From the NCBI RefSeq assembly GCF_021513175.1, contig NZ_CP090953.1:3733931-3797930 (forward strand): DNA of 64,000 bases, read 5' to 3'. Shown piece by piece: positions 18,026 through 27,122 of this stretch. Under the pieces are notes generated by a model, which was given only the letters and a program-made list of their open reading frames with translations, searched no databases and had not been told where the DNA came from. The stretch's first letter is position 1; each line of letters opens with the position of its first letter. Source of the stretch: Sphingomonas sp. S2-65 (GTDB lineage: Bacteria; Pseudomonadota; Alphaproteobacteria; Sphingomonadales; Sphingomonadaceae). Both the position numbers and the translations under genes were made by a program.

Positions 18026-18715
18026 TCAGCCGGCAGCCGCTTCGTCCGCAAGATAGCGGCCGGTAGCGGCGAAATAGACCATTTCAGCGACGTTCGTGGC
18101 GTGGTCGCCGATCCGCTCCAAATTCTTCGCGACGAACAGCAGATGGGCGACCTGACTGACCGTGCGGGGATTCTCGACCATGAAGGTCACGAGCGTCCGG
18201 AAGATGGAGTCATAGAAATCGTCCAGCGCGGTGTCGCGCTCGCAGATCGCTGCCGCGGCCTCGGCGTCGCGCGCGGAAAAGGCATCGAGCACGTCGTGCA
18301 CCATGTCGCTGGCCAGCTGCGCCATCGCCGGAAGGATCGAAATCGCCTCGATGCGGTCTTCGCCCTCGGTGTGGATCATCGGCACGCGCTTGGCGATATT
18401 CTTGGCATAGTCGCCGATGCGCTCGACGACCGCCGCGATCTTCAGCGCGGCGATCACCTCGCGCAGATCGTCCGCCATCGGCGCGCGCAGGGCGATCACG
18501 CGGACGACCAGTTTTTCGATCTCCGCTTCGATCGCGTCGATCTGCTTGTCCTTCTTGCGGACTTCCTTCGCGAGCGCAGTGTCGCCGCGCTGCAGTGCCT
18601 TCATCGCGTCGTGGATGGCCTGCTCGGCAAGGCCGCCCATCTGCGAGATCAGCGCGCGCAGCTTGCCGATGTCCTGATCGAAGGCCTTGACGGTATGTTC
18701 GTGGCCCGTAGCCAT
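18026..18715 (-). CDS. phoU: Phosphate signalling regulator PhoU
   Basis: A 229-residue all-helical protein built of two PhoU three-helix repeats. Each repeat carries the metal-cluster signature: ERIGDYAKNIAKR in the first half and ERIGDHATNVAEM in the second. PhoU links PstSCAB transport activity to PhoR and keeps PhoB off when phosphate is plentiful. Its ATG shares one base with the pstB stop (TAATG), so the two are translationally coupled. Confidence 0.97.
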   Translation of the reverse strand: MATGHEHTVKAFDQDIGKLRALISQMGGLAEQAIHDAMKALQRGDTALAKEVRKKDKQIDAIEAEIEKLVVRVIALRAPMADDLREVIAALKIAAVVERIGDYAKNIAKRVPMIHTEGEDRIEAISILPAMAQLASDMVHDVLDAFSARDAEAAAAICERDTALDDFYDSIFRTLVTFMVENPRTVSQVAHLLFVAKNLERIGDHATNVAEMVYFAATGRYLADEAAAG

Positions 18716-19482
18716 TAGCCGTACCTTCCGGTGATGTAGTCTTTCGTCCGCTCTTCGCGCGGCGCGGTGAAGATGTTGTCGGTGTCGCCATATTCCACCA
18801 GATTGCCCAAGTGGAAAAACGCAGTGCGCTGGCTCACGCGCGCCGCCTGCTGCATGTTGTGCGTGACGATCACGATCGCATAGCGGCCGCGAAGCTCGTG
18901 GATCAGTTCCTCGATCTTCGCCGTGGCGATCGGGTCGAGCGCGGAAGCCGGCTCGTCCATCAGGATCACTTCGGGATCCACGGCGATCGCCCGCGCGATG
19001 CACAGCCGCTGCTGTTGTCCGCCGGACAGGGCCGTGCCGCTTTCCTGCAGCCGGTCCTTCACTTCTTCCCACAAGCCGGCCCGGCGCAGCGAGCGCGCGA
19101 CGATCTCCTCAAGGTCCGTCTTCGACGCCGCGAGCCCGTGGATACGCGGGCCATAAGCGACATTCTCGAAGATCGACTTGGGAAACGGGTTCGGCTTCTG
19201 GAATACCATGCCGACCCGCGCGCGCAGCTGCACCACGTCCATGTCGGGCGAATAGATGTCCTCGCCGTCCAGCGTGATCTGCCCTTCGACCCGGGCATTG
19301 CCGATCGTGTCGTTCATCCGGTTCAGGGTACGCAGGAAGGTCGACTTGCCGCAGCCCGAAGGCCCGATGAAAGCCGTCACGCGGTCCATGTCGATGTCGA
19401 TCGAAACGTTCTTCACGGCTTGCTTCTCGCCGTAGAAGACGTTCACGTCGCGTGCGGTCATCTTATGCGGAACGTCGGTCAT
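18715..19482 (-). CDS. pstB: Phosphate ABC transporter ATP-binding protein PstB
   Basis: A 255-residue ATPase. Walker [10 protein letters not shown] lies at 40-48, the Q loop in [12 protein letters not shown], the signature [14 protein letters not shown] and Walker [13 protein letters not shown], with the H loop in [13 protein letters not shown]. It drives uptake through PstC and PstA. The start at 19482 was chosen because it matches family length and overlaps the pstA stop; a longer frame upstream lies inside pstA. Confidence 0.97.
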   Translation of the reverse strand: MTDVPHKMTARDVNVFYGEKQAVKNVSIDIDMDRVTAFIGPSGCGKSTFLRTLNRMNDTIGNARVEGQITLDGEDIYSPDMDVVQLRARVGMVFQKPNPFPKSIFENVAYGPRIHGLAASKTDLEEIVARSLRRAGLWEEVKDRLQESGTALSGGQQQRLCIARAIAVDPEVILMDEPASALDPIATAKIEELIHELRGRYAIVIVTHNMQQAARVSQRTAFFHLGNLVEYGDTDNIFTAPREERTKDYITGRYG

Positions 19483-20807
19483 CACCAGCGGGTCTCGAAC
19501 TTGTTGCGAAGATAGATGGCGATGCCGTTCATGGCGAGCAGGAACACCAGCAGCACGATGATCGCGGCGCTGGTCTTCTCGACAAAGCCACGGCTGACTT
19601 CGTCGGACCACAGGAAGATCTGAACGGGCAGCACGGTGGCCGGATCGGTCAGGCCCGAAGGCGGCGTCACGATGAACGCGCGCATGCCGATCAGCAGCAG
19701 GGGAGCGGTCTCGCCCAGCGCGCGCGCCATGCCGATGATCGTGCCCGTCAGGATACCCGGCATCGCCAGCGGCAGGACATGATGGAAGACGACCTGGATC
19801 GGGCTGGCGCCGATACCCAGCGCCGCATCGCGGATCGACGGCGGCACCGCCTTGATCGCATTGCGGCTGGCGATCACGATCACCGGCATGATCATCAGGG
19901 CGAGGGTCAGGCCGCCCACCAGCGCCGCGGAGCGGGGAAGCAGCGGACCGAAGCGGTAGCCGAACAGCGACCAGCTGCCGAGGAACACCGCAAGCCCGAG
20001 CAGGCCGAAGATGATCGAAGGGACCGCCGCGAGGTTGTTGATCGACACTTCGATCAGGTCAGTCCAACGGTTCCGCGACGCATATTCTTCCAGATAGATC
20101 GCCGAGAGCACGCCCACGGGAAAGGCGATCAGGAAGGTCACCAGCATCGTCAGCAGCGAGCCCTTGAGCGCACCCCAGATGCCCACCACGACCGGATCGG
20201 TCGAGTCCGACGCCTTGAGGAAGTTCAGGTTGAGATGCCGGGAAACCATGCCCGCATCGCGAAGCTTGGCGACCGCGGCGAGCAACTCCGGCGTGCCGCG
20301 TCCCGCCATGGCCTGATCGATCTCGCTGGAAGCCGGAACCTCGATGCGAACGGTGCGGTCGAGCACCGACGGATCGTGCTTGATCGTATCGCGCACGGCC
20401 ACCCATGCGCTTTCGGAGATGAAGTCCTCGCCGCCATCGCCGAACGCCGCCACGGCCGCGCCCTTGACTGCGTTCTCCAGCCCGGCGCCCGCCAGCGCCA
20501 GATCCGCGCCTGCGGTCTGGAGCTGCGCGCGTTCCACGGTGACGCCGCTCGCCCGGAAGTCGATCGGCAGCGCAATGTCGGTGCGCGTGAACCCACGCCA
20601 GCCCTGCGACATCATCGTGACGAGCAGGAAAGCCAGGAACGCAGCCGACAGCACCACGGCCGCCAGCCCGAAGAAGCGGAACCGGCGCTCCGCGGCATAC
20701 CGCCTGCGGATGCGCCGCTGCATCGACTGCGTCTTCCAGTCGGTCGGTGCACGCTCCGCGGGCTCGTGGCCCTCGATCGGCAACTGGGGGATCAGCGAGC
20801 TACTCAT
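19482..20807 (-). CDS. pstA: Phosphate ABC transporter permease PstA
   Basis: A 441-residue inner-membrane permease. The C-terminal 250 residues are the ABC permease domain, with the EAA-like loop [20 protein letters not shown]. The N-terminal 180 residues (one membrane helix then a large region, DUF3333-like) are longer than in E. coli PstA, as is usual in alphaproteobacteria. It shares 8 nt with pstC and ends at the pstB start. Confidence 0.95.
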   Translation of the reverse strand: MSSSLIPQLPIEGHEPAERAPTDWKTQSMQRRIRRRYAAERRFRFFGLAAVVLSAAFLAFLLVTMMSQGWRGFTRTDIALPIDFRASGVTVERAQLQTAGADLALAGAGLENAVKGAAVAAFGDGGEDFISESAWVAVRDTIKHDPSVLDRTVRIEVPASSEIDQAMAGRGTPELLAAVAKLRDAGMVSRHLNLNFLKASDSTDPVVVGIWGALKGSLLTMLVTFLIAFPVGVLSAIYLEEYASRNRWTDLIEVSINNLAAVPSIIFGLLGLAVFLGSWSLFGYRFGPLLPRSAALVGGLTLALMIMPVIVIASRNAIKAVPPSIRDAALGIGASPIQVVFHHVLPLAMPGILTGTIIGMARALGETAPLLLIGMRAFIVTPPSGLTDPATVLPVQIFLWSDEVSRGFVEKTSAAIIVLLVFLLAMNGIAIYLRNKFETRW

Positions 20808-22176
20808 ACGCTTCCCGGTACCGCTTGACGACGCGCAAGGCGACGATGTTGAGCATCAGCGTGATCACGAACAGCGTCAGGCCAAGCGCGAACGCAGCGA
20901 GTGTCTTGGGGCTGTCGAACTCGCTCTCGCCGGTCAGCAGATCGACGATCTGCTTGGTGACGGTGGTCGCGCTCTCGAATGGGTTGAGCGTGATATTCGC
21001 GGCACCGCTCGCGGCCATCACCACGATCATGGTCTCGCCGATCGCGCGGCTGACGGCCAGCAATATACCGGCCACCACCCCGGGCAACGCGGCCGGGATC
21101 AACACGCGGGAGATCGTCTCGCTGGTGGTCGCCCCCATCGCCAGGCTTCCGTCCCGCATCGCAGTGGGCACAGCCGCGATCGAGTCGTCGGCCATCGACG
21201 ATACGAACGGGATGATCATCACGCCCATCACCAACCCGGCCGCCAGCGCGCTTTCGGAACTGGCATAGGGAAAGCCGAGCGCGACGGCGAGGTCGCGGAC
21301 CGCCGGCGCAACCGTCAGCGCCGCGAAATAGCCATAGACGACGGTCGGAACGCCCGCGAGGATCTCGAGGATCGGCTTCATCCAGCGCCGCACCTTTGGC
21401 GCGGCATATTGGGTGAGATAGATCGCGCTCATCAGGCCGAACGGGATCGCCACGATCATCGCGATCACCGCGCCGATGAAGAAGGTGCCCCAGAACAGCG
21501 GCACCGCACCCAGCGACTTGCCGGGCCGGGCCGGATCGATCACCTGCGGGCTCCAATGCGTGCCGAACAGGAAGTCGGTGATCGATACCTGTCCGAAGAA
21601 CCGCAGCGACTCCCACAGCAGCGACAGGAAGATCCCCAGGGTGGTGAGGATCGCAATGAGCGAAGCTACGAGCAGCACCAGCATCACGCCGCGCTCGACG
21701 CGGCTCCGGGCCGGAAAGTTGGCGCGAATGCGGGTAAAGGCGAGGGCGCCGCTGGCAAAGGCGAGCAGGATGGCGATTGCAGTGCCGATCCACGCGTAGC
21801 GCGTCTCCGCGATCCGGGTCGGCGCCACCAGTTGCTGTGCGACGGGATCGAAGGCGGTGGCGCCTGGCTCGTCGGCAACCCGACTGGCTTCGGCCAGCAG
21901 CGCGTCACGCTCGAAATCGAACTGGGGCAGCTGCGCGGCTGCGGGGTGTTCGAGCACTTCCTGCTTCACCAGCGTAGGCGAGACCGCGCTCCAGGCCGCA
22001 ACGAACAGCAGCGCCGGCAGCACGACCCAGATCGCAACGAAGAAGCCATGCTGTGCCGGCAGCGAGTGGAGGCGCTTGGCTCCGCCGCGATCGAATCCGG
22101 CGGCGCGCGCACGCGCGGTCAGCCAGCCGATCAGGCCAAGGCCGGCAATCAGGAAGAGGAGGGCGAGTGCGTTCAC
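20800..22176 (-). CDS. pstC: Phosphate ABC transporter permease PstC
   Basis: A 458-residue permease. Two or three membrane helices and a periplasmic stretch fill the first 180 residues. They are followed by the transport domain from FFIGAVIAMIVAIPFG with the coupling loop DGSLAMGATTSETISRVLIP. As with PstA, the N-terminal extension is the long alphaproteobacterial form. It lies 10 bp downstream of pstS. Confidence 0.95.
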   Translation of the reverse strand: MNALALLFLIAGLGLIGWLTARARAAGFDRGGAKRLHSLPAQHGFFVAIWVVLPALLFVAAWSAVSPTLVKQEVLEHPAAAQLPQFDFERDALLAEASRVADEPGATAFDPVAQQLVAPTRIAETRYAWIGTAIAILLAFASGALAFTRIRANFPARSRVERGVMLVLLVASLIAILTTLGIFLSLLWESLRFFGQVSITDFLFGTHWSPQVIDPARPGKSLGAVPLFWGTFFIGAVIAMIVAIPFGLMSAIYLTQYAAPKVRRWMKPILEILAGVPTVVYGYFAALTVAPAVRDLAVALGFPYASSESALAAGLVMGVMIIPFVSSMADDSIAAVPTAMRDGSLAMGATTSETISRVLIPAALPGVVAGILLAVSRAIGETMIVVMAASGAANITLNPFESATTVTKQIVDLLTGESEFDSPKTLAAFALGLTLFVITLMLNIVALRVVKRYREAYE

Positions 22177-22186
22177 GGTAGCGATC

Positions 22187-23281
22187 TCAATGCAGGTCGG
22201 CTGGGTTCAACGCCAGTCGCTGCGCGACCACCTGACCGGCCCGCGCGCGAATTGCGTTGGGAGCGGCGATCAGGCCCCGCGAGGCCAGCCTGCCGCCCGG
22301 GTTCCACATGCTGGTGTACAGCTGCAGGAAGTCTGACAGGCCAGGAACCGCGCGAAGATGCCGCTTCTTGACGTAAAGGTATAGCGGGCGGGCACCTGGA
22401 TACTCGCCAGAGGCAATCGTCTGCGCCGTGGGGGCGATACCGTCGACCGGCGCACCGCGCAGCCGATCGGCATTTTCCTCCAGATAGGAATAGCCGAACA
22501 CGCCCAGCGCATTGGGATTGGCGGCAAGACCCTGGACGATCAGATTATCGTTCTCGCCCTTGTCGATATAGGGTCCGTCGTCGCGGATGCGCTTGCAACG
22601 CTCCTCGAACGCGGCCTGATTGGTCTGCGCCTTGAGCGCCTTGGCTTGCGGATCCGCCTCCACGCAGCCGGGTGCCAGGATCAATTCGACCAAAGCGTCC
22701 CGCGTGCCGCTGGTGGACGGTGGGCCCATGACCTGGATGGGAAGGGCAGGCAGCGCCGAATTGACGTCGCGCCAGGTACGCGCGCGGTTCGGCTGGCCGT
22801 TCGGGTTCGCGGCCAGCGCCAGGTACAGGTCGCGCTTGCTGAGACGCAGATTGGGGCCGTTCTTCGCCTCGGCGATCGCCACGCCGTCGATGCCGATCTG
22901 CACTTCCAAGATCTCGCCGACGCCGTTGCGCTGACACAGGGCATATTCCGACTTCTTGATGCGCCGCGAGGCATTGGCGATGTCGGGGAACTCCCAGCCC
23001 ACGCCGGCACAGAACCGCGCGATGCCGCCGCCAGTGCCGATCGATTCCACTACCGGCGCCTTGCGGCCGCCGCCCTGGTTCACGAACGCTTCGGCCACCG
23101 CGGTGGTGAAGGGATATACGGTGGAGGAGCCGACGACGCGGATTTCCCGCGCCGTGTTGCTGCCACAAGCGGTCAGCGCGAGCGCGCCCGCTATCAGTGC
23201 CAGCCTGCCGATAATCGCCGTTCCCCCATTTCGAAGCACGAGTCGAACAAATGCCTCGCCGGATGCGCTGTCTTGCAACAC
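22187..23281 (-). CDS. pstS: Phosphate-binding lipoprotein PstS
   Basis: A 364-residue solute-binding protein. A lipoprotein signal (LALIAGALALTAC, lipidation at the Cys) is followed by the phosphate-binding fold: VVGSSTVYPFTTAVAEAF, ESIGTGGGIARFC and PSTSGTRDALVEL. The GTG at 23281 is 10 bp past the phoR stop with an AAGG site. A GTG at 23239 would give a shorter signal but has no ribosome site. Its position between phoR and pstC puts the kinase first in a seven-gene operon. Confidence 0.93.
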   Translation of the reverse strand: MLQDSASGEAFVRLVLRNGGTAIIGRLALIAGALALTACGSNTAREIRVVGSSTVYPFTTAVAEAFVNQGGGRKAPVVESIGTGGGIARFCAGVGWEFPDIANASRRIKKSEYALCQRNGVGEILEVQIGIDGVAIAEAKNGPNLRLSKRDLYLALAANPNGQPNRARTWRDVNSALPALPIQVMGPPSTSGTRDALVELILAPGCVEADPQAKALKAQTNQAAFEERCKRIRDDGPYIDKGENDNLIVQGLAANPNALGVFGYSYLEENADRLRGAPVDGIAPTAQTIASGEYPGARPLYLYVKKRHLRAVPGLSDFLQLYTSMWNPGGRLASRGLIAAPNAIRARAGQVVAQRLALNPADLH

Positions 23282-23291
23282 GGTTACGCCT

Positions 23292-24506
23292 TTATGACAC
23301 GGACTGCAGGGGAAGAAGGATGGTCACGGCCGTGCCCTTGCCCACCACACTGGAGATGTCCAGCCGGCCGCGGTGCCGCTCTACGACATGTTTGACGATC
23401 GCCAGCCCCAGACCGGTGCCGCCCAGCGATCGGCTGCGCCCGGAATCCACGCGATAGAAACGCTCGGTTAGGCGGGGCAGGTGCTGCGCCGGAATTCCTT
23501 CGCCCTCGTCGGTAACCGTCAGGCGAACCATCGACGTGCCGTCCGGGATCAGCGTAACCGTCACGGGCGTGCCTTCGCGTCCATATTTCATGGCGTTGCC
23601 GATGACGTTGTGGAGCAACTGGCTCAGCTGCGTCATGTCGCCGCGGATGGGCGGCACGTCTCCGATCTGCGTCACCACGTCCGCCGCACGCGGGCTGCCC
23701 GACAGTTCCTGACAGACCTGGCCGACCAGATCGCCCATGTTCACGGACTGGTTGGGTGCGCGGTACTTTTCCGCCTCGATCCGGCTGAGCGAAATCAAGT
23801 CGTCGATCAGCCGCTGCATCCTGCGCGCCTCGCCGAACATGATCTTGAGGAACCGCCCGCGGATCTCTGGATCGTCGCCGGCCTCGTCGGCGAGAGTCTC
23901 GACATAGCCGAGCAGCGACGCGAGCGGGGTGCGCAGCTCGTGGCTGGCATTCGCCACGAAGTCGACGCGCATCCGTTCGGCGGCGTAGCTGCCGGTGCGG
24001 TCGATCAGATGAACGACGCGCCTGCCGTCATCGAGATTGCGCATCCGCATCTCCCAGCGCTGCTCGCGCGCGCCCAGGCCCACCAGGTGGATCGGGCCGC
24101 CATTGGCGCCGTCCTGCGGGTCCATCAACCTTTCGGCCGCGGCGGGATGGCGGATCGCGACTCGCACGTCCTCGCCCAGTATGTGCTGCCCCAGCAGCTC
24201 GCGCGCGCCCTGGTTCGCGGCTTCGACATGGTGGTCGGCGATGACCAACAGCGGTTCGGCGATCGCTTCGATCACCGCCGCAAGCTGCGGGGCCTGTACC
24301 GCCGCTGGCACTGCCGGCGCCGCCACGATGGCGGTCGGCGCGTCGTCATGGGCGCCCGATGCCACCAGCACCGCCGCGACCCCGCAGACCAGCACGATCA
24401 AGCCGCCTTGCGCGTCCCCATTCATCAACAGGCTGGCGAGTGCGCCCAGCGCGACCAGCGCGATGGCGAGGAAGGAACGCAATCCAAAGAACACGGGCAT
24501 CGGCAT
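23292..24506 (-). CDS. phoR: Phosphate regulon sensor kinase PhoR
   Basis: A 404-residue histidine kinase. Two N-terminal membrane helices (about residues 7-28 and 35-50) precede a PAS-like region. The H box has His189 (VANASHELRTPL), followed by N box NVIGNAMKYG, G1 DEGEGIP and G2 GGTGLGLAIVKH. There is no large periplasmic domain, as expected for PhoR, which senses phosphate through PstSCAB and PhoU. It is the first gene of the operon. No clear Pho box is visible in the 76 bp that separate it from the divergent cassette at 24583. Confidence 0.95.
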   Translation of the reverse strand: MPMPVFFGLRSFLAIALVALGALASLLMNGDAQGGLIVLVCGVAAVLVASGAHDDAPTAIVAAPAVPAAVQAPQLAAVIEAIAEPLLVIADHHVEAANQGARELLGQHILGEDVRVAIRHPAAAERLMDPQDGANGGPIHLVGLGAREQRWEMRMRNLDDGRRVVHLIDRTGSYAAERMRVDFVANASHELRTPLASLLGYVETLADEAGDDPEIRGRFLKIMFGEARRMQRLIDDLISLSRIEAEKYRAPNQSVNMGDLVGQVCQELSGSPRAADVVTQIGDVPPIRGDMTQLSQLLHNVIGNAMKYGREGTPVTVTLIPDGTSMVRLTVTDEGEGIPAQHLPRLTERFYRVDSGRSRSLGGTGLGLAIVKHVVERHRGRLDISSVVGKGTAVTILLPLQSVS

Positions 24507-24582
24507 GCTCTACCGCAACTCCGTCTTCAAGCGAGCGATGATTTACGATTGCGAAAGACGCGCGGGTGCAGAACAAGGTCCT

Positions 24583-24972
24583 ATGGCCGACGAACCGCAA
24601 GGATCCGAGACGACCCGCCGCCGCGCATTGATGCTCGGCGCGGCAGGTGCATCGGCGATCGTGTCGATACGCCCGGCGCTGGCGCAGACCAGTGCGTCGA
24701 TCACCAATTGCGAGATCCCGGTGCCCGATCCCGGCCGTGCCGGCAGCTACATCGCCGCGGATGGATCGCTGGTCCCCGCCGGAACGCCAGGCGCGTTCCC
24801 GCCGCCAAGCGGCACCTTCAAGGCGGAGGATGTTCAGCGCGCGCTCGCGGGGGGCAATTTGCCGGGGGCGGATTACGACCGCAGCCGCGCCTACACCAAC
24901 TATATCCGCCGCTTGCAATCGGGCACCAGCGGCTTCACGTGCTTCGCGTCGCTGCAGATGCCACGCGGCTGA
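24583..24972 (+). CDS. Tat-signal small protein heading the HPr-rel-A cassette (candidate substrate)
   Basis: A 129-residue protein of no known family. A twin-arginine signal (TTRRRALMLGAAGASA, RRR at 12-14) ends near ALAQ at 32-35. The mature part of about 95 residues is rich in Pro, Gly, Ser and Thr, with only two cysteines (Cys43, Cys120). It ends SGTSGFTCFASLQMPRG. It lies 4 bp ahead of a PqqD-like chaperone gene, which suggests it is what the chaperone, kinase and nucleotidyltransferase act on. That is inference from position. The start gives a complete Tat signal; an ATG at 24538 would add 15 residues. Confidence 0.65.
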   Translation: MADEPQGSETTRRRALMLGAAGASAIVSIRPALAQTSASITNCEIPVPDPGRAGSYIAADGSLVPAGTPGAFPPPSGTFKAEDVQRALAGGNLPGADYDRSRAYTNYIRRLQSGTSGFTCFASLQMPRG

Positions 24973-24976
24973 CGCC

Positions 24977-25261
24977 GTGCCGCCTCCCGCCTATCGCGCC
25001 GCGCGCGAGGTGACCCTTCGGGTCGTCCCGCTCGATGCGCTTACCCTGATATACCACCGAGCATCCGGAATCACGCATGTCGTGGATGCGCCGGTGCCCG
25101 AGATATTGCAGGAACTCGGTGACGAGGCGCTGACCGCACCGGCGCTGCTGGCGCGAATGGCCGACCGGTTTGCCTTGATCGATGCCGACGGCGCGGCACT
25201 AGAGGCGCGGCTTGAGGAACTGGTAATCGCGGGGCTGGTGGAGCGCGTGTGCGCCACGTGA
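24977..25261 (+). CDS. HPr-rel-A system PqqD-family peptide chaperone
   Basis: A 94-residue PqqD-like protein. It shows the winged-helix pattern of RiPP recognition elements: strands REVTLRVVPLDALTLIYHR and ITHVVDAPVPEILQEL, then helices ALTAPALLARMADRF and LEARLEELVIAGLVE. PqqD-family proteins bind a leader or core peptide and present it to modifying enzymes. The start is GTG at 24977, 4 bp after the previous stop. Its own stop overlaps the kinase start (GTGA). The family name is from my knowledge of sphingomonad genomes. Confidence 0.8.
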   Translation: MPPPAYRAAREVTLRVVPLDALTLIYHRASGITHVVDAPVPEILQELGDEALTAPALLARMADRFALIDADGAALEARLEELVIAGLVERVCAT

Positions 25262-26109
25262 CGCAGTTGCGCATCGGGCCGGTGGGGTTCCGGGTCGGGA
25301 GCGACTGGCGGCAGCCGATCGCCGCGCTCCAGGATCTGTACCGCGACTATCCCGCACCCGAGGATGGCATTCCCGATTTCAACGTCCACCTGTTCGCCGC
25401 TCGCCCGTGGCGCCGCGTGCTGAGGCCGGCGGTGCACATCGGCGGCGACTTCGTCATGCCGGGCGCCGCGCCGTTGCCGCTCGCCCAGGGCTTGCTGGCG
25501 GCGGAAATGGGAATGAACCTGCAGATGGCGCTCGGCCAGCGCCGCTATCTTCTGCTGCATGCCTCGGCGGTCGAACGCGGCGGCAAGGCATTGCTGATGA
25601 CCGGCCTGTCGGGGGCGGGCAAGTCGACCCTCGCGGCACTGCTGATGGCGCGCGGCTGGAGGCTGATGGGTGACGAGTTCGCGCTGATCGATCCCGACAC
25701 GGGACTGGTGCACGGCTTCCCGCGGCTGATCAGCCTGAAGAACGAAGCGATCAGGGTAGCGCAACGGGCATTGCCAAAGGCGCGGTTCGGCCCGCTTCTC
25801 GAGGGAACGCCCAAGGGCACGATCCGGCACCTGGTGCCAGATGCGGCGGCGATCGCGGCGATGGCGCGCCCAGCGGTGCCGGCTTTGCTGCTGTTCCCGA
25901 GCTTCGGTTTCGAAGCCGGCGAACGCGAAGTACTGCCCAGCGAAGTGTTCGTCCGCCTTACCCAGGCGTCGACCAACTATGTCGCCCTGACCGAGCGCGG
26001 CTTCACTGCGCTTGCCGACCTGGTCCGCACCGTGCCGGCACGCGCCATCGACTATCCCGACACTGCCACCGCGCTTGCCCAGGTCGAACGGCTGTGGAGC
26101 GCCCTATGA
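25258..26109 (+). CDS. HprK-related kinase A
   Basis: A 283-residue protein resembling the C-terminal catalytic domain of HPr kinase/phosphorylase. It has Walker A GLSGAGKST at 116-124, His101 in LLLHASAVERGG just ahead, and GDEFALID at 138-145 at the catalytic-acid position. The N-terminal 90 residues are not HprK-like. HprK phosphorylates a serine in HPr; related kinases in some lasso peptide clusters phosphorylate a peptide serine. The target here is unknown. The GTG at 25258 overlaps the upstream stop (GTGA); an in-frame GTG at 25249 is the alternative. Confidence 0.85.
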   Translation: MTQLRIGPVGFRVGSDWRQPIAALQDLYRDYPAPEDGIPDFNVHLFAARPWRRVLRPAVHIGGDFVMPGAAPLPLAQGLLAAEMGMNLQMALGQRRYLLLHASAVERGGKALLMTGLSGAGKSTLAALLMARGWRLMGDEFALIDPDTGLVHGFPRLISLKNEAIRVAQRALPKARFGPLLEGTPKGTIRHLVPDAAAIAAMARPAVPALLLFPSFGFEAGEREVLPSEVFVRLTQASTNYVALTERGFTALADLVRTVPARAIDYPDTATALAQVERLWSAL

Positions 26110-27113
26110 CCAGCGGCGCTCTTCTCGTCGGGGCGCTACGGGAGCCGGTATCCACGATCGGCCTGTCTCCTGCGCAATGGACCGCGTTGCTCGCCATCGC
26201 CCGCGCCGAGCAGCTCATCGGCACGCTCGGCTACCGCCTGCACGGCATGCCCGTCCCGGCGCCCGTGGCCAGGATCCTCGAAGAGGCCCGGCACTCGGCC
26301 GAGCAGGGCCGCACCGCCGCCTTGTGGGAAGCGGAGATGGCCCGCCGCGCGCTCGCGCCCGTCGGCATAGCGGTGATCCTGCTCAAGGGCACGGCGTTCG
26401 TCGCCGCGGGCCTGTCGGCGGGGGTAGGGCGCTCGATCGGCGATCTCGACATCCTCGTTCCGCACGCGCGGATCGGCGAAGCCGAGGCGGCGCTGCTCGC
26501 CGCCGGCTGGGAGTGGGTGAAGCCGGACGCCTATGACGATGCCTATTATCGCCGCTGGATGCACGAGTTGCCGCCGCTGATCCACCGCGAGCGCGACCGC
26601 ATGATCGACGTTCATCACACCATCCTCCCGCTCACCGCCCGGATCACGCCGGATGCCGAGGCGCTGATCGCCGACAGCGTCGCGCTGGGAAGCGAGCTGC
26701 GGATGCTCTCGCCGCCGGATGTGCTGTGCCACGCCGCCGCTCACCTGTTCGCCGATGGCGATCTCGCGGGCGGGCTGCGCAACCTGTGGGACATCCACTG
26801 CCTGGTCGAGGAGTGGGGTACCGCAGGCCTCCACGATCGGGCGCGCCTGCACGGCCTCGCGCCCGCGGTGGCCAGGGCGATGCGCCAGGCGCACCGGCTC
26901 TACGGCACTGCGGTTCCCGAGGAATGGCGCGGCTGGACCACCCAGGACGCATTATACCGTCACCGGCTGCTGGCGCGCGACGGCTGGGGCAGGCCGACGC
27001 GGCGCCTCACTAGGCTCGCCTTCTACATGCGCGGCCATGCCCTTCGCATGCCCCCGGCCATGCTGGCCCGCCACCTCGTGACCAAGTGGCGCAAGGGCCA
27101 CGCGCCTGGCTGA
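26106..27113 (+). CDS. Nucleotidyltransferase of the HPr-rel-A cassette
   Basis: A 335-residue protein of the NTP_transf_5-like type. The motif GRSIGDLDILV at 108-118 carries the catalytic acids Asp113 and Asp115 after GRS. A third acid may be in MIDVHHTI, and Lys94 lies in ILLKGTAF. The C-terminal half is helical and basic. Such enzymes attach a nucleotide to a hydroxyl or phosphate. After an HprK-like kinase it could modify a phosphorylated side chain, which is inference. It starts inside the kinase stop codon (ATGA), so the three enzymes are coupled. Confidence 0.8.
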   Translation: MTSGALLVGALREPVSTIGLSPAQWTALLAIARAEQLIGTLGYRLHGMPVPAPVARILEEARHSAEQGRTAALWEAEMARRALAPVGIAVILLKGTAFVAAGLSAGVGRSIGDLDILVPHARIGEAEAALLAAGWEWVKPDAYDDAYYRRWMHELPPLIHRERDRMIDVHHTILPLTARITPDAEALIADSVALGSELRMLSPPDVLCHAAAHLFADGDLAGGLRNLWDIHCLVEEWGTAGLHDRARLHGLAPAVARAMRQAHRLYGTAVPEEWRGWTTQDALYRHRLLARDGWGRPTRRLTRLAFYMRGHALRMPPAMLARHLVTKWRKGHAPG

Positions 27114-27122
27114 TCTTACAGC

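Noticed and set aside
20344..22371. A 675-residue plus-strand open frame
   Set aside because: Antisense to pstA and pstC, which are unmistakable; composition is that of a shadow frame.
24507..24582. A Pho box upstream of phoR
   Set aside because: No pair of CTGTCAT-like direct repeats with 4-base spacing could be found.
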